This document shows, piece by piece, positions 46,415-57,286 of a DNA stretch of 64,000 nt (positions are counted from its first letter, which is position 1; every line of letters begins with the position of its first letter). The notes under the pieces are model-generated. The model was not told the DNA's origin and ran no database searches. It was given only the letters and a program-made list of their open reading frames with translations. This DNA is from Hordeum vulgare subsp. vulgare. Taxonomy: Eukaryota; Streptophyta; Magnoliopsida; Poales; Poaceae. Both the position numbers and the translations under genes were made by a program. Location of the stretch: assembly GCF_904849725.1 (NCBI RefSeq), contig NC_058523.1, forward strand, positions 202,085,689 through 202,149,688, read 5' to 3'.

Positions 46415-48212
46415 TGTTGGAAATATGCCATAGTGGCAATGATAAATAGTTATTATTATATTTCCTGTCACAAGATAATCGTTTATTATCCATGCTATAA
46501 TTGTTTTGAATGAAAACATAGATACATGTGTGGATACATAGACAAAACAATGTCCCTAGCAAGCCTCTAGTTGGCTAGCCAGTTGATCAATGATAGTCAA
46601 GGTTTTCTGACTATATGCAAGCGTTGTCACTTGATAACTGGATCACATCATTAGGAGAATCATGTGATGGACTAGACCCAAACTATGAACATAGCATATT
46701 GATCGTGTCATTTTATTGCTATTGTTTTCTTCGTGTCAAGTATTTATTCCTATGACCATGAGATCATATAACTCACTGGCACCGTAGGACTACCTTGTGT
46801 GTATCAAACGTCACAACCTAACTGGGTGACTATAAAGGTGCTCTACAGGTGTCTCCGGAGGTGTCCGTTGAGTTAGTATGGATCGAGACTCGGATTTGTC
46901 ACTCCGTGTGATGGAGAGTATCTCGGGGCCCACTCGGTAATACAACATCACACACAAGCCTTGCAAGCAATGTGACCAAGTGTAAGTCATGGGATATTGT
47001 ATTACGGAAGGAGCAAAGAGACTTGCCGGTAACGAGATTGAAATAGGTATGCGGATACCGACAATTGAATCTTGGGCAAGTAACATGGCGAAGGACGAAG
47101 GGAATGACATACGGGATTATATGAATCCTTGACACCGAGGTTCAACCGATAAGATCTTCGGAGAATATGTAGGATCCAATATGGGAATCCAGGTCCCGCT
47201 ATTGGATATTGACCGAGGAGTGTCTCGGGTCATGTCTACATAGTTCTCAAACCTGCAGGGTCTGCACACTTAAGGTTCGATTATGTTTTAGTATAGTTGA
47301 GTTATATGTGTGGTTACCGAATGTTGTTTGGAGCCTCGGATGAGATCACGAACATCACGAGGGTTTCCAGAATGGTCCAGAAACCAAGATTGATATATAG
47401 GATGGTTTCATTTGGTCACCGGAAAGTTTCGGGCAATTCCGGCAGTGTACCGGGAGTGACGAATGGGTTCCAGGTGTTTACCGGGAGGGGCCCACCCACC
47501 CGGGAGTGTGCCCAAGGCCCTAGGGTGGCGCACCAAGTCCTTAGTGGGCTGGTGGAGTCAGCCCAAGAGAGCTATGGCGCCACATGTAAAAATACCAAAG
47601 GAAAAAAAGGAAAGAGGGAGGTGGGAAGGAAGACGAGGACTCCTACTTCCCAAACCGTATTGGAGGAGGAGTCCTCCTCCTCCCTGGAGGCCGGAGCACC
47701 CTTGGGGCCCTTGTGCCCCAAGGCTAGCCCCTCCCCTCCTCCTATATATATTGGTGGTTTAGGGCTTTTTGAGACACAACTTTGCCACGTGCAATTCAAG
47801 CCTATTCTAGATAGTTTTACCTCAAGATCGGATTTCTGCGGAGCTCGGGCAGAGCCCTGCAGGAGTAGATCATCACCACCACCGGAGCGTCATCACCCTA
47901 CCAGAGAACTCATCTACTTCTCCGTCTTGCTTGCAATCAAGAAGGCCGAGATCATCGTCGAGCTGTACGTGTGCTGAACGCGGAGGTGCCGTCCGTTCGG
48001 CGCTAGATCAGAACCGTTCGTGGGACGGATCGTGGGACGACGGTGATTTGAATCACGAAGCTGTACCACTACATCAACCGCGTTTCTTAACGCTTCCGCT
48101 GAGTGATCTACAAGGGTATGTAGATCTAATATCCTCTCGTAGATGGACATCACCATGATAGGTCTTCGTATGCGTAGGATTTTTTTTGTTTCCAATGCAA
48201 CGTTCCCCAACA
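46415..48212 (+). repeat. 5' LTR of the Copia element
   Basis: It starts TGTTGGAAATATGCC and ends TTCCCCAACA. It is near-identical in length and closely similar in sequence to 54434-56230. Confidence 0.95.
47743..47750 (+). promoter_or_regulatory. TATA box in the Copia 5' LTR
   Basis: TATATATA is set in CCTCCTCCTATATATATTGGTGG, the usual promoter position in BARE-type LTRs. The same box is at 55758-55765 in the 3' LTR. Confidence 0.7.
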
Positions 48213-49482
48213 GTGGCATCATGAGCTAGGTTCATGCGTAGATGTTATCTCGAGTAGAACACAAAACGTTTTGTGGACGGTGATGTTCGATTTGCTGGCA
48301 TCCTTAGTCATTGCTCGATTCGGCAGTATCGTTGGATTGAAGCGGCCCGGACCGACATAACTCGTACGCTTACGAGAGACTGGTTTCATCGATTGACATG
48401 CAACCTCGTTGCATAAAGATGACTCGCGGGTGCCTATTTCTTCAACTTTAGTTGAATTGTTTTTGACCGAGGCTGTCCTTGGAGAGAGGTTAAATAGCAA
48501 TTTGCACATCTCCATTGTGGTTTTTGCGTAAGTAAGATGCGATCATACTAGATACCCATAGCAGCCACGTAAAACATGCAACAACAAATTAGAGGACGTC
48601 TAACTTGTTTTTGCAGGGTATGCTTGTGATATGATATGGCCAATGACGTGATGTGATATATTGGATGTATGAGATGATCATGTTGTAATAGTTAATGTCG
48701 ACTTGCACGTCGATGCTACGGCAACCGGCATGAGCCATAGGGTTGTCTTTAAACTAACGTTTGTGTTTGCAGATGCGTTTACTATATTGCTAGGTCATAG
48801 CTTTAGTAGTAATAGCATAGATAACACGACAACCTCAAAGGCGACACGTTGATTGAGATCATGATGATGGAGATCATGGTGTGGCGCCGGTGATAAGATG
48901 ATCATGCCGGTGCTTTGGTGATGGAGATCAAGAAGCACAAGATGATGGCCATATCATGTCACTTATGAATTGCATGTGATGTTAATCCTTTTGTGCACCT
49001 TATTTTGCTTAGAACAACGGTAGCATTATAAGGTGATCTCTCACTAAAATTTCAAGATGAAATTGTGTTCTCCCCGACTGTGCACCGTTGCGACAGTTCG
49101 TCGTTTCAAGACACCACATGACGATCGGGTGTGATAGACTCAACGTTCACATACGACGCGTGCAAAACAGATGCACACGCGGAACACTCGGGTTAAACTT
49201 GACGAGCCTAGCATGTGCAGACATGGCCTCGGAACACATGAGACTGAAAGGTCGAGCATGGATCGTATAGTTGATATGATTAGCATAGAGATGCATACCA
49301 CTCAAACTTTTCTCAACTCACGTGATGATCGGACTTGAGTTAGTGAATTTGGATCATGTACCACTCAAATGACTAGAGAGATGTACTTTTTGAGTGGGAG
49401 TTTATTAGTAATTTGATTAATTAAACTCTAATTATCTTAAACATAGTCTAAGTCCACTTTGCAATATTTGTGTTGTAAATCA
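48213..49482 (+). other. Copia primer site and untranslated leader
   Basis: GTGGCATCATGAGC immediately follows the LTR in the place of the initiator-Met primer site TGGTATCAGAGC, which it matches imperfectly. The following 1.25 kb has short ATG-led frames only and no retroelement domain. Long leaders of this kind are normal for BARE-type elements. Confidence 0.75.
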
Positions 49483-50330
49483 ATGGCTCACGCAACTGTC
49501 ACCCTGAATTTTAATACGTTCCTAGAGAAAGCTAAGTTGAAAGATGATGGAAGCAACTTTGTAGACTGGGCTCGTAATCTTAAGTTTCTCCTTTAAGCTG
49601 GGAAGAAGGATTATGTCCTTACTGCTGTGCTAGGAGATAAACCACCAGCTATGGCTGACCAATATGTTAAGAACGCCTGGTTAACAGGTAATGAGGACTA
49701 CTCAGTAGTTCAATGTGCAGTCTTGTATGGCTTAGAGCCGGGACTTCAACATCGTTTTGAGCGTCATGGAGCATATGAGATGTTCGAGGAGTTGAAGTTT
49801 ATCTTTCAGAACAACGCCCCGATCGAGAGGTATGAGACCTCCGTTAAAATTCTATGCTTGCAAGATGGAGGAGAATTCGTCTATCAGTGAACATGTACTC
49901 AAAATGTGTGGGTACTCAAACCGTCTAGCTGAGCTGGGTATTGAACTCCCACAAGAGGCTATCACTGACAGAATTCTTCAATCACTGCCACCTAGCTATA
50001 AGAGCTTTGTGTTGAACTATAACATGCAAGGGATGAACAAGTCACCCGACGAGTTATTCGCGATGCTGAAAGTCGCAGAGTCAGAACTCCGGAAAGAGCA
50101 TCAAGTGTTGATGGTCAATAAGACCACTAGTTTCAAGAGAAACGGTAAAGGCAAGAAGGGTAACTCCAAGAAGAGCGGCAAGCCTGTTGCCAATCCGAAA
50201 AAGAAACCCAAGGCTGGGCCTAAGCCTGAAACAGAGTGTTATTATTGCAAGGGACTGGGTCACTGGAAGCGCAACAACCCCAAGTATTTGGCTGATAAGA
50301 AGGCGGCCAAGGAAAAATCAGGTATATTCG
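49483..50330 (+). pseudogene. gag: Copia Gag, broken
   Basis: The ATG at 49483 opens MAHATVTLNFNTFLEKAKLK, with an in-frame TAA near 49594 at LKFLL. The capsid continues (LTAVLGDKPPAMADQYVKN, CAVLYGLEPGLQHRFERHGA) to a frameshift near 49870. It then proceeds with ISEHVLKMCGYSNRLAELGI and QSLPPSYKSFVLNYN. A basic Lys-rich region precedes the zinc knuckle CYYCKGLGHWKRN (50237-50275), whose last ligand is Asn (50276-50278) instead of Cys, so metal binding is probably lost. Gag would form the particle and bind RNA. A stop, a frameshift and the knuckle change disable it. Confidence 0.88.
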
Positions 50331-52352
50331 ACATACATGTTATTGATGTGTTCTTAACCAACTCTCCTAGTAGTACCTGGGTATTCGATACCAGTTCTGT
50401 TGCTCATATTTGCAACTCGAAGGAGGAACTGCGGAATAAACGAAGGCTGGCGAAGGATGAAGTGATGATGCACGTGGGAAATGGTTCGAAGGTTGATGCA
50501 ATCGCCGTCGGCACAGTTTCACTTCAGTTACCATCAGGATTAGTTATGAACTTAAATAATTGTTATTTAGTGCCTGCGTTAAGCATGAACATTATATCTG
50601 GATCTTGTATATTGCAAGACGGTTGCTCGTTTAAGTCAGAGAATAATGGTTGTTCTATTTCTATGAGTAATATCTTTTATGGTCATGCACCCAATGTGAG
50701 AGAATTGTTCATCTTGAATCTTGATAGCAATGATACACATATACATAACATTGATACTAAAAGATGTAGAGTTAACAATGATAGCGCCATGTTTTTGTGG
50801 CACTGCCGCTTAGGTCATATTGGTGTAGAGCGCACGAAGAAACTCCATAGTGATGGAATTTTGGAGTCACTTGATTTTGAATCACTTGACACGTGCGAAC
50901 CATGTCTCATGGGCAAGATGACTAAGACTCCGTTCTCTGGAACAATGGAGCGTGCAAGTAACTTGTTGGAAATCATACATACCCATGTGTGCGGTCCGAT
51001 GAGTGTGGAGGCACGTCGCGGATATTGTTGTTTTCTTACCTTCACTGACGATTTGAGTAGGTATGGATATATATACTTGATGAAGCACAAGTCTGAAACG
51101 TTTGAGAAGTTCAAGCAATTTTAGAGTGAAGTTGAAAATCATCGTAACAAGAAGATCAAGTTCCTACTGTCTGATCGTGGGGGTGAATATCTGAGTTTCG
51201 AGTTTCGTGCTCACTTAAGACAATGTGGAATTGTTTCACAGTTGACACCACCTGGAGCACCACAGCGTAATGGTGTGTCCGAACGTCGTAATCGTACTTT
51301 GTTAGAAATGGTGCGATCTATGATGTCTCTTACCGATTTGCCATTATCGTTTTGGGGTTATGCATTAGAGACAGCTGCATTCACTTTAAATAGGGCACCA
51401 TCAAAATCTGTTGAGACGACACCATACGAACTGTGGTATGGCAAAAGACCGAAATTGTCATTTCTTAAAGTTTGGGGATGTGATGCTTATGTCAAAAAGC
51501 TTGAGCCTGAAAAACTGGAACTCAAAGCGAAAAAGTGCGTCTTCATAGGTTACCCAAAAGAGACAGTTGGGTATACTTTCTATCTCAAATCCAAGGGCAA
51601 AGTATTTGTTGCTAAGAACAGATCTTTTCTTGAGAAGGAGTTTCTCTCGAAAGAATTGAGTGGGAGGAAGAAAGAACTTGATGAGGTTGTCGAACCTCTA
51701 GTCCCTCTAGAAGGTAGCGCAGGGCAAGGGGAAACCCGTGTCGTTGCGACACTGGTTGAGGAGCAAGTTGTTGATGATGATCATGAAACTTCGTATCAAG
51801 TTCCTATCGGACCTCGCAGGTCGACAAGATCACGTACTACTCCTGAGTGGTACGGTAATCCTGTCTTATCAATTATGTTGTTGGACAACAATGAACCTGC
51901 GAATTATGAAGAAGCAATGATGGGCCCGGATTCCAAAAAATGGGTGGAGGCCATGAAGTCCGACATAGGATCTATGTATGAAAACAAAGTATGGACTTTG
52001 GAAGTATTACCTAAAGGCTGCAAGGCTATTCAGAACAAATGGATATTTAAGAAGAAGACAGACGCATACGGTAATGTGACCGTTTATAAAGCTCGACTTG
52101 TAGCAAAGGTTTTTCCACAAGTTCAAGGAGTTGACTACGATGAGATTTTCTCACAGGTAGCGATGCTTAAGTTCGTCCGAATCATGTTAGCAATAGCTGC
52201 ATTTTTTGATTATGAAATCTGGCAGATGGATGTCAAAACGGCGTTCCTTAACGGTTTTCTTAAGGAAGAGTTGTATATGATGCAACCCAAAGGTTTTGTC
52301 GATCCAAAGAATGCTAACAAAGTGCGCAAGCTCCAGTGATCCATTTATGGAC
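50331..52352 (+). pseudogene. pol: Copia protease, integrase and RT N-terminal half, broken
   Basis: The protease active site reads VFDTSSVAHIC, with Ser where Copia proteases have Gly (DTG). The integrase zinc domain is intact (LWHCRLGHIG...CEPCLMGK). The first catalytic Asp is replaced by His in IIHTHVCGPMS (His codon 50984-50986). The second Asp (LSDRGGEY) and Glu (NGVSERRNRT) are present. A TAG at 51122-51124 interrupts FKQF/SEVEN. The RT begins near 51900 (WVEAMKSDIGSM, VWTLEVLPKG, NKWIFKKKTDAYG) and includes the first catalytic Asp in WQMDVKTAFLNGFL. A TGA near 52337 precedes SIYGL, where the CACTA sequence interrupts it. Confidence 0.9.
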
Positions 52353-52354
52353 TG

Positions 52355-52523
52355 GTTGGGGCATCCTACTGGCAATCGAAACCACGCGAGGACCTCGTGC
52401 CAAATCTGTTGGGTGAATGGGCATGCAATTATGATGTGGTGGATAGTCTCAAAGGCCTGGTCGCATAGAAGGCATCGTGGATGGTGCTGTAGGCCGCGAC
52501 GGGTGAGGCGTTCTGCAGGATCT
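52355..52523 (-). pseudogene. Fragment of an RT zinc-binding domain (zf-RVT), LINE-type, captured in the CACTA remnant
   Basis: The minus strand is open for about 55 codons and reads ERLTRRGLQHHPRCLLCDQA, FETIHHIIIACPFTQQIWHE and AWFRLPVGCP. The CxxC (CLLC), His-His (IHHI) and Cys (ACPF) with IW is the zf-RVT signature found at the C-terminus of plant LINE reverse transcriptases and their domesticated relatives. No other LINE domain or poly-A tail is present. It is more likely a captured or transduplicated fragment than an independent insertion, but the reverse cannot be excluded. Confidence 0.7.
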
Positions 52524-52732
52524 AACTAAGGTCTCCATTTCAAAAGTTTCATAGTATTTTCCTAAGCAAATTCCTAAGCAAATTCGATTTCAAACGTTTA
52601 ACTAAGGCTTCCATTTCAAACGTTTCATAGGATCTAAGAGGCCCTAACATAGAAAAAATAAACTAAAAAATAGGGGGAGCAGGAGCTCACCGGCGAGTCC
52701 ACTGACGGCTGGCGCGGGGCGGCGGCGGGGCG

Positions 52733-52880
52733 GGGCGGGTGAGGGGCGGCGCAGGGCGGGGCGGGCGCGGGGCGGCGTAGGGCGGGGCGGGCGCGGGGCG
52801 GCGCAGGGCGGGGCGGGCGCGGGGCGGCGCCGGCAAGCAGGGGCGGCGCGGGGCGGCGCAGGGCGGGTCGGGAGAGCAGG
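52733..52880. repeat. GC-rich 27-bp minisatellite in the CACTA remnant
   Basis: Units of the form CGGGCGCGGGGCGGCG-AGGGCGGGG recur about four times, followed by degenerate copies. The long Pro/Ala-rich frames on the minus strand here are by-products of the repeat. Confidence 0.8.
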
Positions 52881-53271
52881 GTGGGAGAGGTACGTGAGAG
52901 AGAGAAGAGGTCGTGGCACGGGGGGATAAGGCGTTAGTCTTTGCCCTCAACCAGCTGTCGGCAAAGACAGCCGTTAGTCTTTGCCCTCAGCTGACTATCG
53001 GCAAAGACGGCCCCCGTTAAGCACTGGTTGAGGCGGCGACCGGGTTAGCCCCCTATGCCGTCAGCCTTCCTATGCCGACAGCTTTTTTGTCCTTTGCCGT
53101 CAGCTGGCTACCGGCTTAGATAAAGCGGACGACATAGATTTTCTTTGCCGTCAGCCCCTCCTATGCCGTCAGCATTTATTTTGGCTGAGGGCAAAGTCTC
53201 TTTGCCGTCAGCCCCGTGAAATTGCTGACGGCAAAGCTTAAAGCTGGCGGCAAATTATGTTTTTCCAGTGG

Positions 53272-54390
53272 TGAAGCATCTTGGAGTTGGAATAAGTGCT
53301 TTGATGAGGTGATAAAGCATTTGGGTTTATACAAGTAGTTGGATAATCTTGTATTTACAAGAAAGTGAGTGGGAGCTCTGTGGCGTTTCTAATATTATAT
53401 GTGGATGACATATTGCTGATTGGAAACAACGTGGAGTTTTTGGAGAGCATAAAGGATTACTTGAATAAAAATTTCTCTATGAAGGACCTAGGAGAAGCTG
53501 CTTACATTCTAGGAATTAAGATGTATAGGGATAGATCGAGACGCGTGATAGGACTTTCACAAAGCACATACCTTGATAATGTTTTGAAGAAGTTCAAAAT
53601 GGAACAAGTCCAAGAAGGGGTTCTTGCGAGTGTTACAAGGTATAAAATTGAGTACGACTCAGTGTCCAGCAACTGCGGAAGATAGAGAACAAATGAGGTC
53701 CGTCCCCTATGCTTCAACCATAGGTTCTATCATGTATGCAATGTTGTGCACTAGACCATACGTCAGCTTCGCTATAAGTATGGCAGGCATGTTTCACAGT
53801 AATCCAGGAGTGGATCACTCGATGACGGTCAAGAATATTCTGAAGTACCCAAAAAGGACTAAGGAAATGTTTCTCGTTTATGGAGGTGATGAAGAGCTCG
53901 TCGTAAAGGGTTACGTCGACGCAAGCTTGGACACCGATCCAGATGACTCTAAGTCTCAAACCGGATACATATTTATTCTTAATGGGGGTCGGTAAGCTGG
54001 TGCAGTTCCAAGCAAAGCGTCGTAGCAGATTCTACATGTGAAGCGGAGTACATGGCTGCCTTGGAGGCAGCAAAGGAGGGTGTCTGGATGAAGCAGTTCA
54101 CGACAGATCTTGGAGTTGTGCCGAGCACACTAAATCCAATAACTCTGTTCTGTGACAACACTGGTGCCATTGCTTTAGCAAAGGAACCAAGGTTTCACAA
54201 GAAGATCAGGCACATCAAACGACGCTTCAACCTCATCCGCGACTACGTTGAAGGAGAGGACGTGAATATTTGCAAAGTGCACACGGATCATAATGTAGCA
54301 GACCCGCTGACTAAACCTTTTCCACGGGCAAAACATGATCAACACCAGAGCTGTATGGGTGTTAGATTTATCACAATGTAAATCGCATGG
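53272..54390 (+). pseudogene. pol: Copia RT C-terminal half and RNase H, broken
   Basis: After the CACTA remnant the RT resumes with SWNKCFDEVIKHLGLYK and an early TAG. The catalytic YVDD is intact (53398-53409, LILYVDDILLIGNN), followed by NFSMKDLGEAAYILGIKMY and GLSQSTYLDNVLKKFKMEQ. A frameshift near 53630 leads into PYASTIGSIMYAMLCTRP and SFAISMAGMFHSNPGVDH, then KGYVDASLDTDPDDSKSQTG of RNase H. A disrupted stretch near 53990-54045 is followed by EAEYMAALEAAKEGVWMKQF, FCDNTGAIALAKEPRFHKK and VHTDHNVADPLTKPFPRAKH, to the stop at 54381. It would make and process element cDNA, but the breaks prevent this. Confidence 0.88.
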
Positions 54391-54433
54391 CGATTTGAGG
54401 ACTAGATTATTGACTCTAGTGCAAGTGGGAGAC
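54391..54433 (+). promoter_or_regulatory. Copia polypurine tract
   Basis: CAAGTGGGAGAC directly precedes the 3' LTR (TGTTGGAAGTATGCCC), the normal priming site for plus-strand synthesis in BARE-type elements. Confidence 0.75.
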
Positions 54434-56230
54434 TGTTGGAAGTATGCCCTAGAGGCAATGATAAATAGTTATTATTATATTTCCTGTTACAAGATAATCG
54501 TTTATTATCCATGCTATAATTGTATTGAATGAAAACATAGATACATGTGTGGATACATAGACAAAACAATGTCCCTAGCAAGCCTCTAGTTGGCTAGCTA
54601 GTTGATCAATGATAATCAAGGTTTTCTGACTATATGCAAGTGTTATCACTTGATAACTGGATCACATCATTAGGAGAATCATGTGATGGACTAGACACAA
54701 ACTATGAATGTAGCATATTGATCGTGTCATTTTATTGCTATTGTTTTCTGCGTGTCAAGTATTTATTCCTATGACCATGAGATCATATAACTCACTGGCA
54801 CCGGAGGACTACCTTGTGTGTATCAAATGTTGCAACGTAACTGGGTGACTATAAAGGCCCTCTATAGGTATCTCCGAAGGTGTTCGTTGAGTTAGTATGG
54901 ATCGAGACTGGGATTTGTCACTTCGTGTGACGGAGAGGTATCTCGGGGCCCACTCGGTAATACAACATCACACACAAGCCTTGCAAGCAATGGGACTAAG
55001 TGTAAGCCACGAGATCTTGTATTACGGAACGAGTAAAGAGACTTGCCGGTAACAAGATTGAAATAGGTATGCGGATACCGATGATCGAATCTCGGGCAAG
55101 TAACATGCCGAAGGACGAAGGGAATGACATACGGGATTATATGAATCCTTGACACTGAGGTTCAACCGATAAGATCTTCGGAGAATATGTAGGATCCAAT
55201 ATGGGCATCCAGGTCCCGCTATTGGATATTGACCGAGGAGTGTCTCGGGTCATGTCTACATAGATCCAGGTCTGCACACTTAAGGTTCGATGATGTTTTA
55301 GTATAGTTGAGTTATATGTGTGGTTATGGAATGTTGTTTAGAGTCCCAGATGAGATCACGGACATCAAGAGGGTTTTTGGAATGGTCCGGAAACAAGGAC
55401 TGATATATAGGATGGTTTCATTTGGTCACCGGAAACTTTCGGGCAATTCCGACAGTGTACTGGGAGTGACGAATGGGTTTCGGGTGTCTACCGGGAGGGG
55501 CCCACCCACCCGGGAGTGAGCCCAAGGCCCTAGGGTGGCGCACCAAGTCCTTAGTGGGCTAGTGGAGTCAGCCCAAGAGGGCTATGGTGCCACATGTAAA
55601 ATACTAAAGGAAAGAAGAAGAAAAAAGGAAAGAGGGAGGTGGGAAGGAAGAGGAGGACTCCTTCCCAAACCGAATTGGAGGAGGAGTCCTCCTCCTCCCT
55701 GGAGGCCGGAGCACCCTTGGGGCCCTTGTGCCCCAAGGCTAGCCCCTCTCCTCCTCCTATATATATTGGTGGTTTAGGGCTATTTGAGACACAACTTTGC
55801 CACGTGCAACTCAAGCCTATTCCACATAGTTTTACCTCAAGATCGGATTTCTGCGGAGTTCGGGCGGAGCCGTGCAGGAGTAGATCAACACCACCACAGG
55901 AGCGTCGTCATGCTGCCGGAGAACTAATCTACTTCCCCGTCTTGCTTGCGGGATCAAGAAGGCCGAGATCATCGTCGAGCTATACGTGTGCTGAACGCGG
56001 AGGTGCCGTCAGTTCGGCCCTAGATCGGAACCGTTCGTGGGACGGATCATGGGACGACGGTGATTTGAATCACTAAGTTTTACCACAGCATCAACCACGT
56101 TTCTTAACGCTTCCCGCTGAGCGATCTACAAGGGTACAAAGATCTAATCTCCTCTCGTAGATGGACATCACCATGATAGGTCTTCGTGTGTGTAGGAATT
56201 TTTTTGTTTCCCATGCAACGTTCCCCAACA
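54434..56230 (+). repeat. 3' LTR of the Copia element
   Basis: It starts TGTTGGAAGTATGCCC and ends TTCCCCAACA. A TATA box is at 55758-55765. It is followed by CTATG. Confidence 0.95.
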
Positions 56231-57286
56231 CTATGTTCTTCACCACCTACATCAGAACCCTTCGGGCGGTCAGTGTCGCTCTCCACGTCAACGAGCATTC
56301 GGTCAACCACCGGGATAGAGCTGACCAACCCAGTAAAATTCTGCCGAGTGGGGAAGATCACGTTACAAACAAGTACCGGGACAATGGGGAAAATCACTTG
56401 GACGTAAAGGACAGTAACTTACCTCATTCAGCGGAATCTCCACTGAGAAAGGAGGCACTGCCCTAGTTCCCCTCGGGTTGTCCCTCACCTCAGAGATGGC
56501 CATGATCTTATCTTCCAGCTGTTTCTCCATAAGCTCCTCCAGGTGAACACGAGTTCGGTCATCCGAGCCCTTGTACATCCACATGGGGTGGGCTCTGGCC
56601 TCAAGGGGTTGGATCCTACGCTGAAAGAAGACTTACAAGAGGTCCATTCCGTTAATGCCTTTGCGCATCACAGCAACCAACGCAATCACCAGAATATCTA
56701 CGTCAACTTTCTCCGCCTTCGGCACGGTCAAGGCACGAGCCGAGCGAACCCTATCGGTCGAATATGGTGGGAGACCCGAATGACCCTCTCCAACAGAAAC
56801 ATCCTGGCAGTAGAACCAAGAGTCCTGCCACCCCTTCACGGAATCGGGGAAGCTCATTTGGGGGAAGCTACTCTTGCGCCTGAGATGGATACCTAGACCT
56901 TCGCAGAGCTTCACTACATTGGTTTTGGCCCCGACTAAGAAGACTTCTTAACAGTCATCACTCGACAAGTAAACACGTGTTTGAACAAACCCTAGTGCGG
57001 GTGGCAACCGAGGAAGTTCTCACACAGGGAAACAAAGGCAGCTAAGTAGGAAACAACATTTGGAGGAAGATGATGCAACTGCACATCAAAGAAATATAGG
57101 AAAGCTCGAAGGAAGGGATGTGGAGGCAGGGATAAACCTCTCTCGATGTGAGTGACGAGCAGCACTCGTTCGTCGTCTCTCGACGCTGGCTCGAACTCGC
57201 TGGCGCCGGGCAGCCGCCAGCTCCCCGGAGCAATGAGACCCTCACCCTCAAGGTCCTGCAGACGCCCGACTGTGACCTGGGACTAT

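Larger units (their letters stand above)
52355..53270. mobile_element. CACTA transposon remnant inserted in the Copia RT
   Basis: The right terminus ends TTTTTCCAGTG, reverse complement CACTGGAAAAA, a CACTA end. It is preceded by many copies of TTTGCCGTCAGC or its inverse (about 52936-53240), the subterminal repeats used for transposase binding. The left CACTA terminus is not found: the RT codons stop at about 52354 and a zinc-binding RT fragment begins at once. Two host codons seem to be missing and no clean 3-bp duplication is visible, so the left end was probably deleted. There is no transposase. Confidence 0.72.
46415..56230 (+). mobile_element. BARE/WIS/Angela-type Copia retrotransposon
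   Basis: The 5' LTR (46415-48212) and 3' LTR (54434-56230) are about 1.8 kb and start TGTTGGAA, ending CCCCAACA, characteristic of this Triticeae group. Flanks are CTATC (46410-46414) and CTATG (56231-56235), a target duplication with one change. It has a 1.27-kb leader, gag, protease, integrase, RT and RNase H in Copia order. The coding region has several stops and frameshifts, and a CACTA remnant in the RT. It lies inside the antisense gene of element IV. Confidence 0.95.
44108..57286 (-). pseudogene. Spliced antisense gene of element IV (plant 'putative gypsy-type transposase' domain plus coiled coil), degraded and interrupted
   Basis: The N-terminal part is cut at 57286 by the LTR of element VI. 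From there the minus strand reads GLIAPGSWRLPGASEFEPAS, HPFLRAFLYFFDVQLHHLPP and SYLAAFVSLCENFLGCHPH. A stop and shift follow, then CEGLGIHLRRKSSFPQ, DSVKGWQDSWFYCQDV and LPPYSTDRV, the domain often labelled putative gypsy-type transposase. Later exons are inferred from in-frame GTAAG/GTATG donors at about 56424, 46085, 45909, 45526, 45072 and 44686. They include an acidic Asp/Glu run (about 46370-46410) and a coiled coil (44687-45020). A last exon ends at TGA 44108-44110. The Copia at 46415-56230 splits it. Several stops are present. The role of such antisense genes is not established. Confidence 0.7.

Noticed and set aside
47297..47977. 226-residue ORF in the Copia 5' LTR
   Set aside because: It lies wholly inside the LTR, spans the TATA box, and reappears broken in the 3' LTR. 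It is non-coding promoter sequence.
52644..52950. Pro/Ala/Arg-rich minus-strand ORFs
   Set aside because: They arise from the GC-rich 27-bp minisatellite, which is stop-poor in several frames.
56620..56632. GTAAGT on the minus strand as a splice donor of the antisense gene
   Set aside because: Protein-like sequence continues in the same frame on both sides. The TAA looks like a substituted codon, so this is a premature stop and not an intron.
44108..57286. Antisense gene as the 3' part of element VI
   Set aside because: It lies outside the LTR of VI (57287-58740), is truncated exactly at that LTR, and continues toward the tandem array of IV. It therefore belongs to IV.
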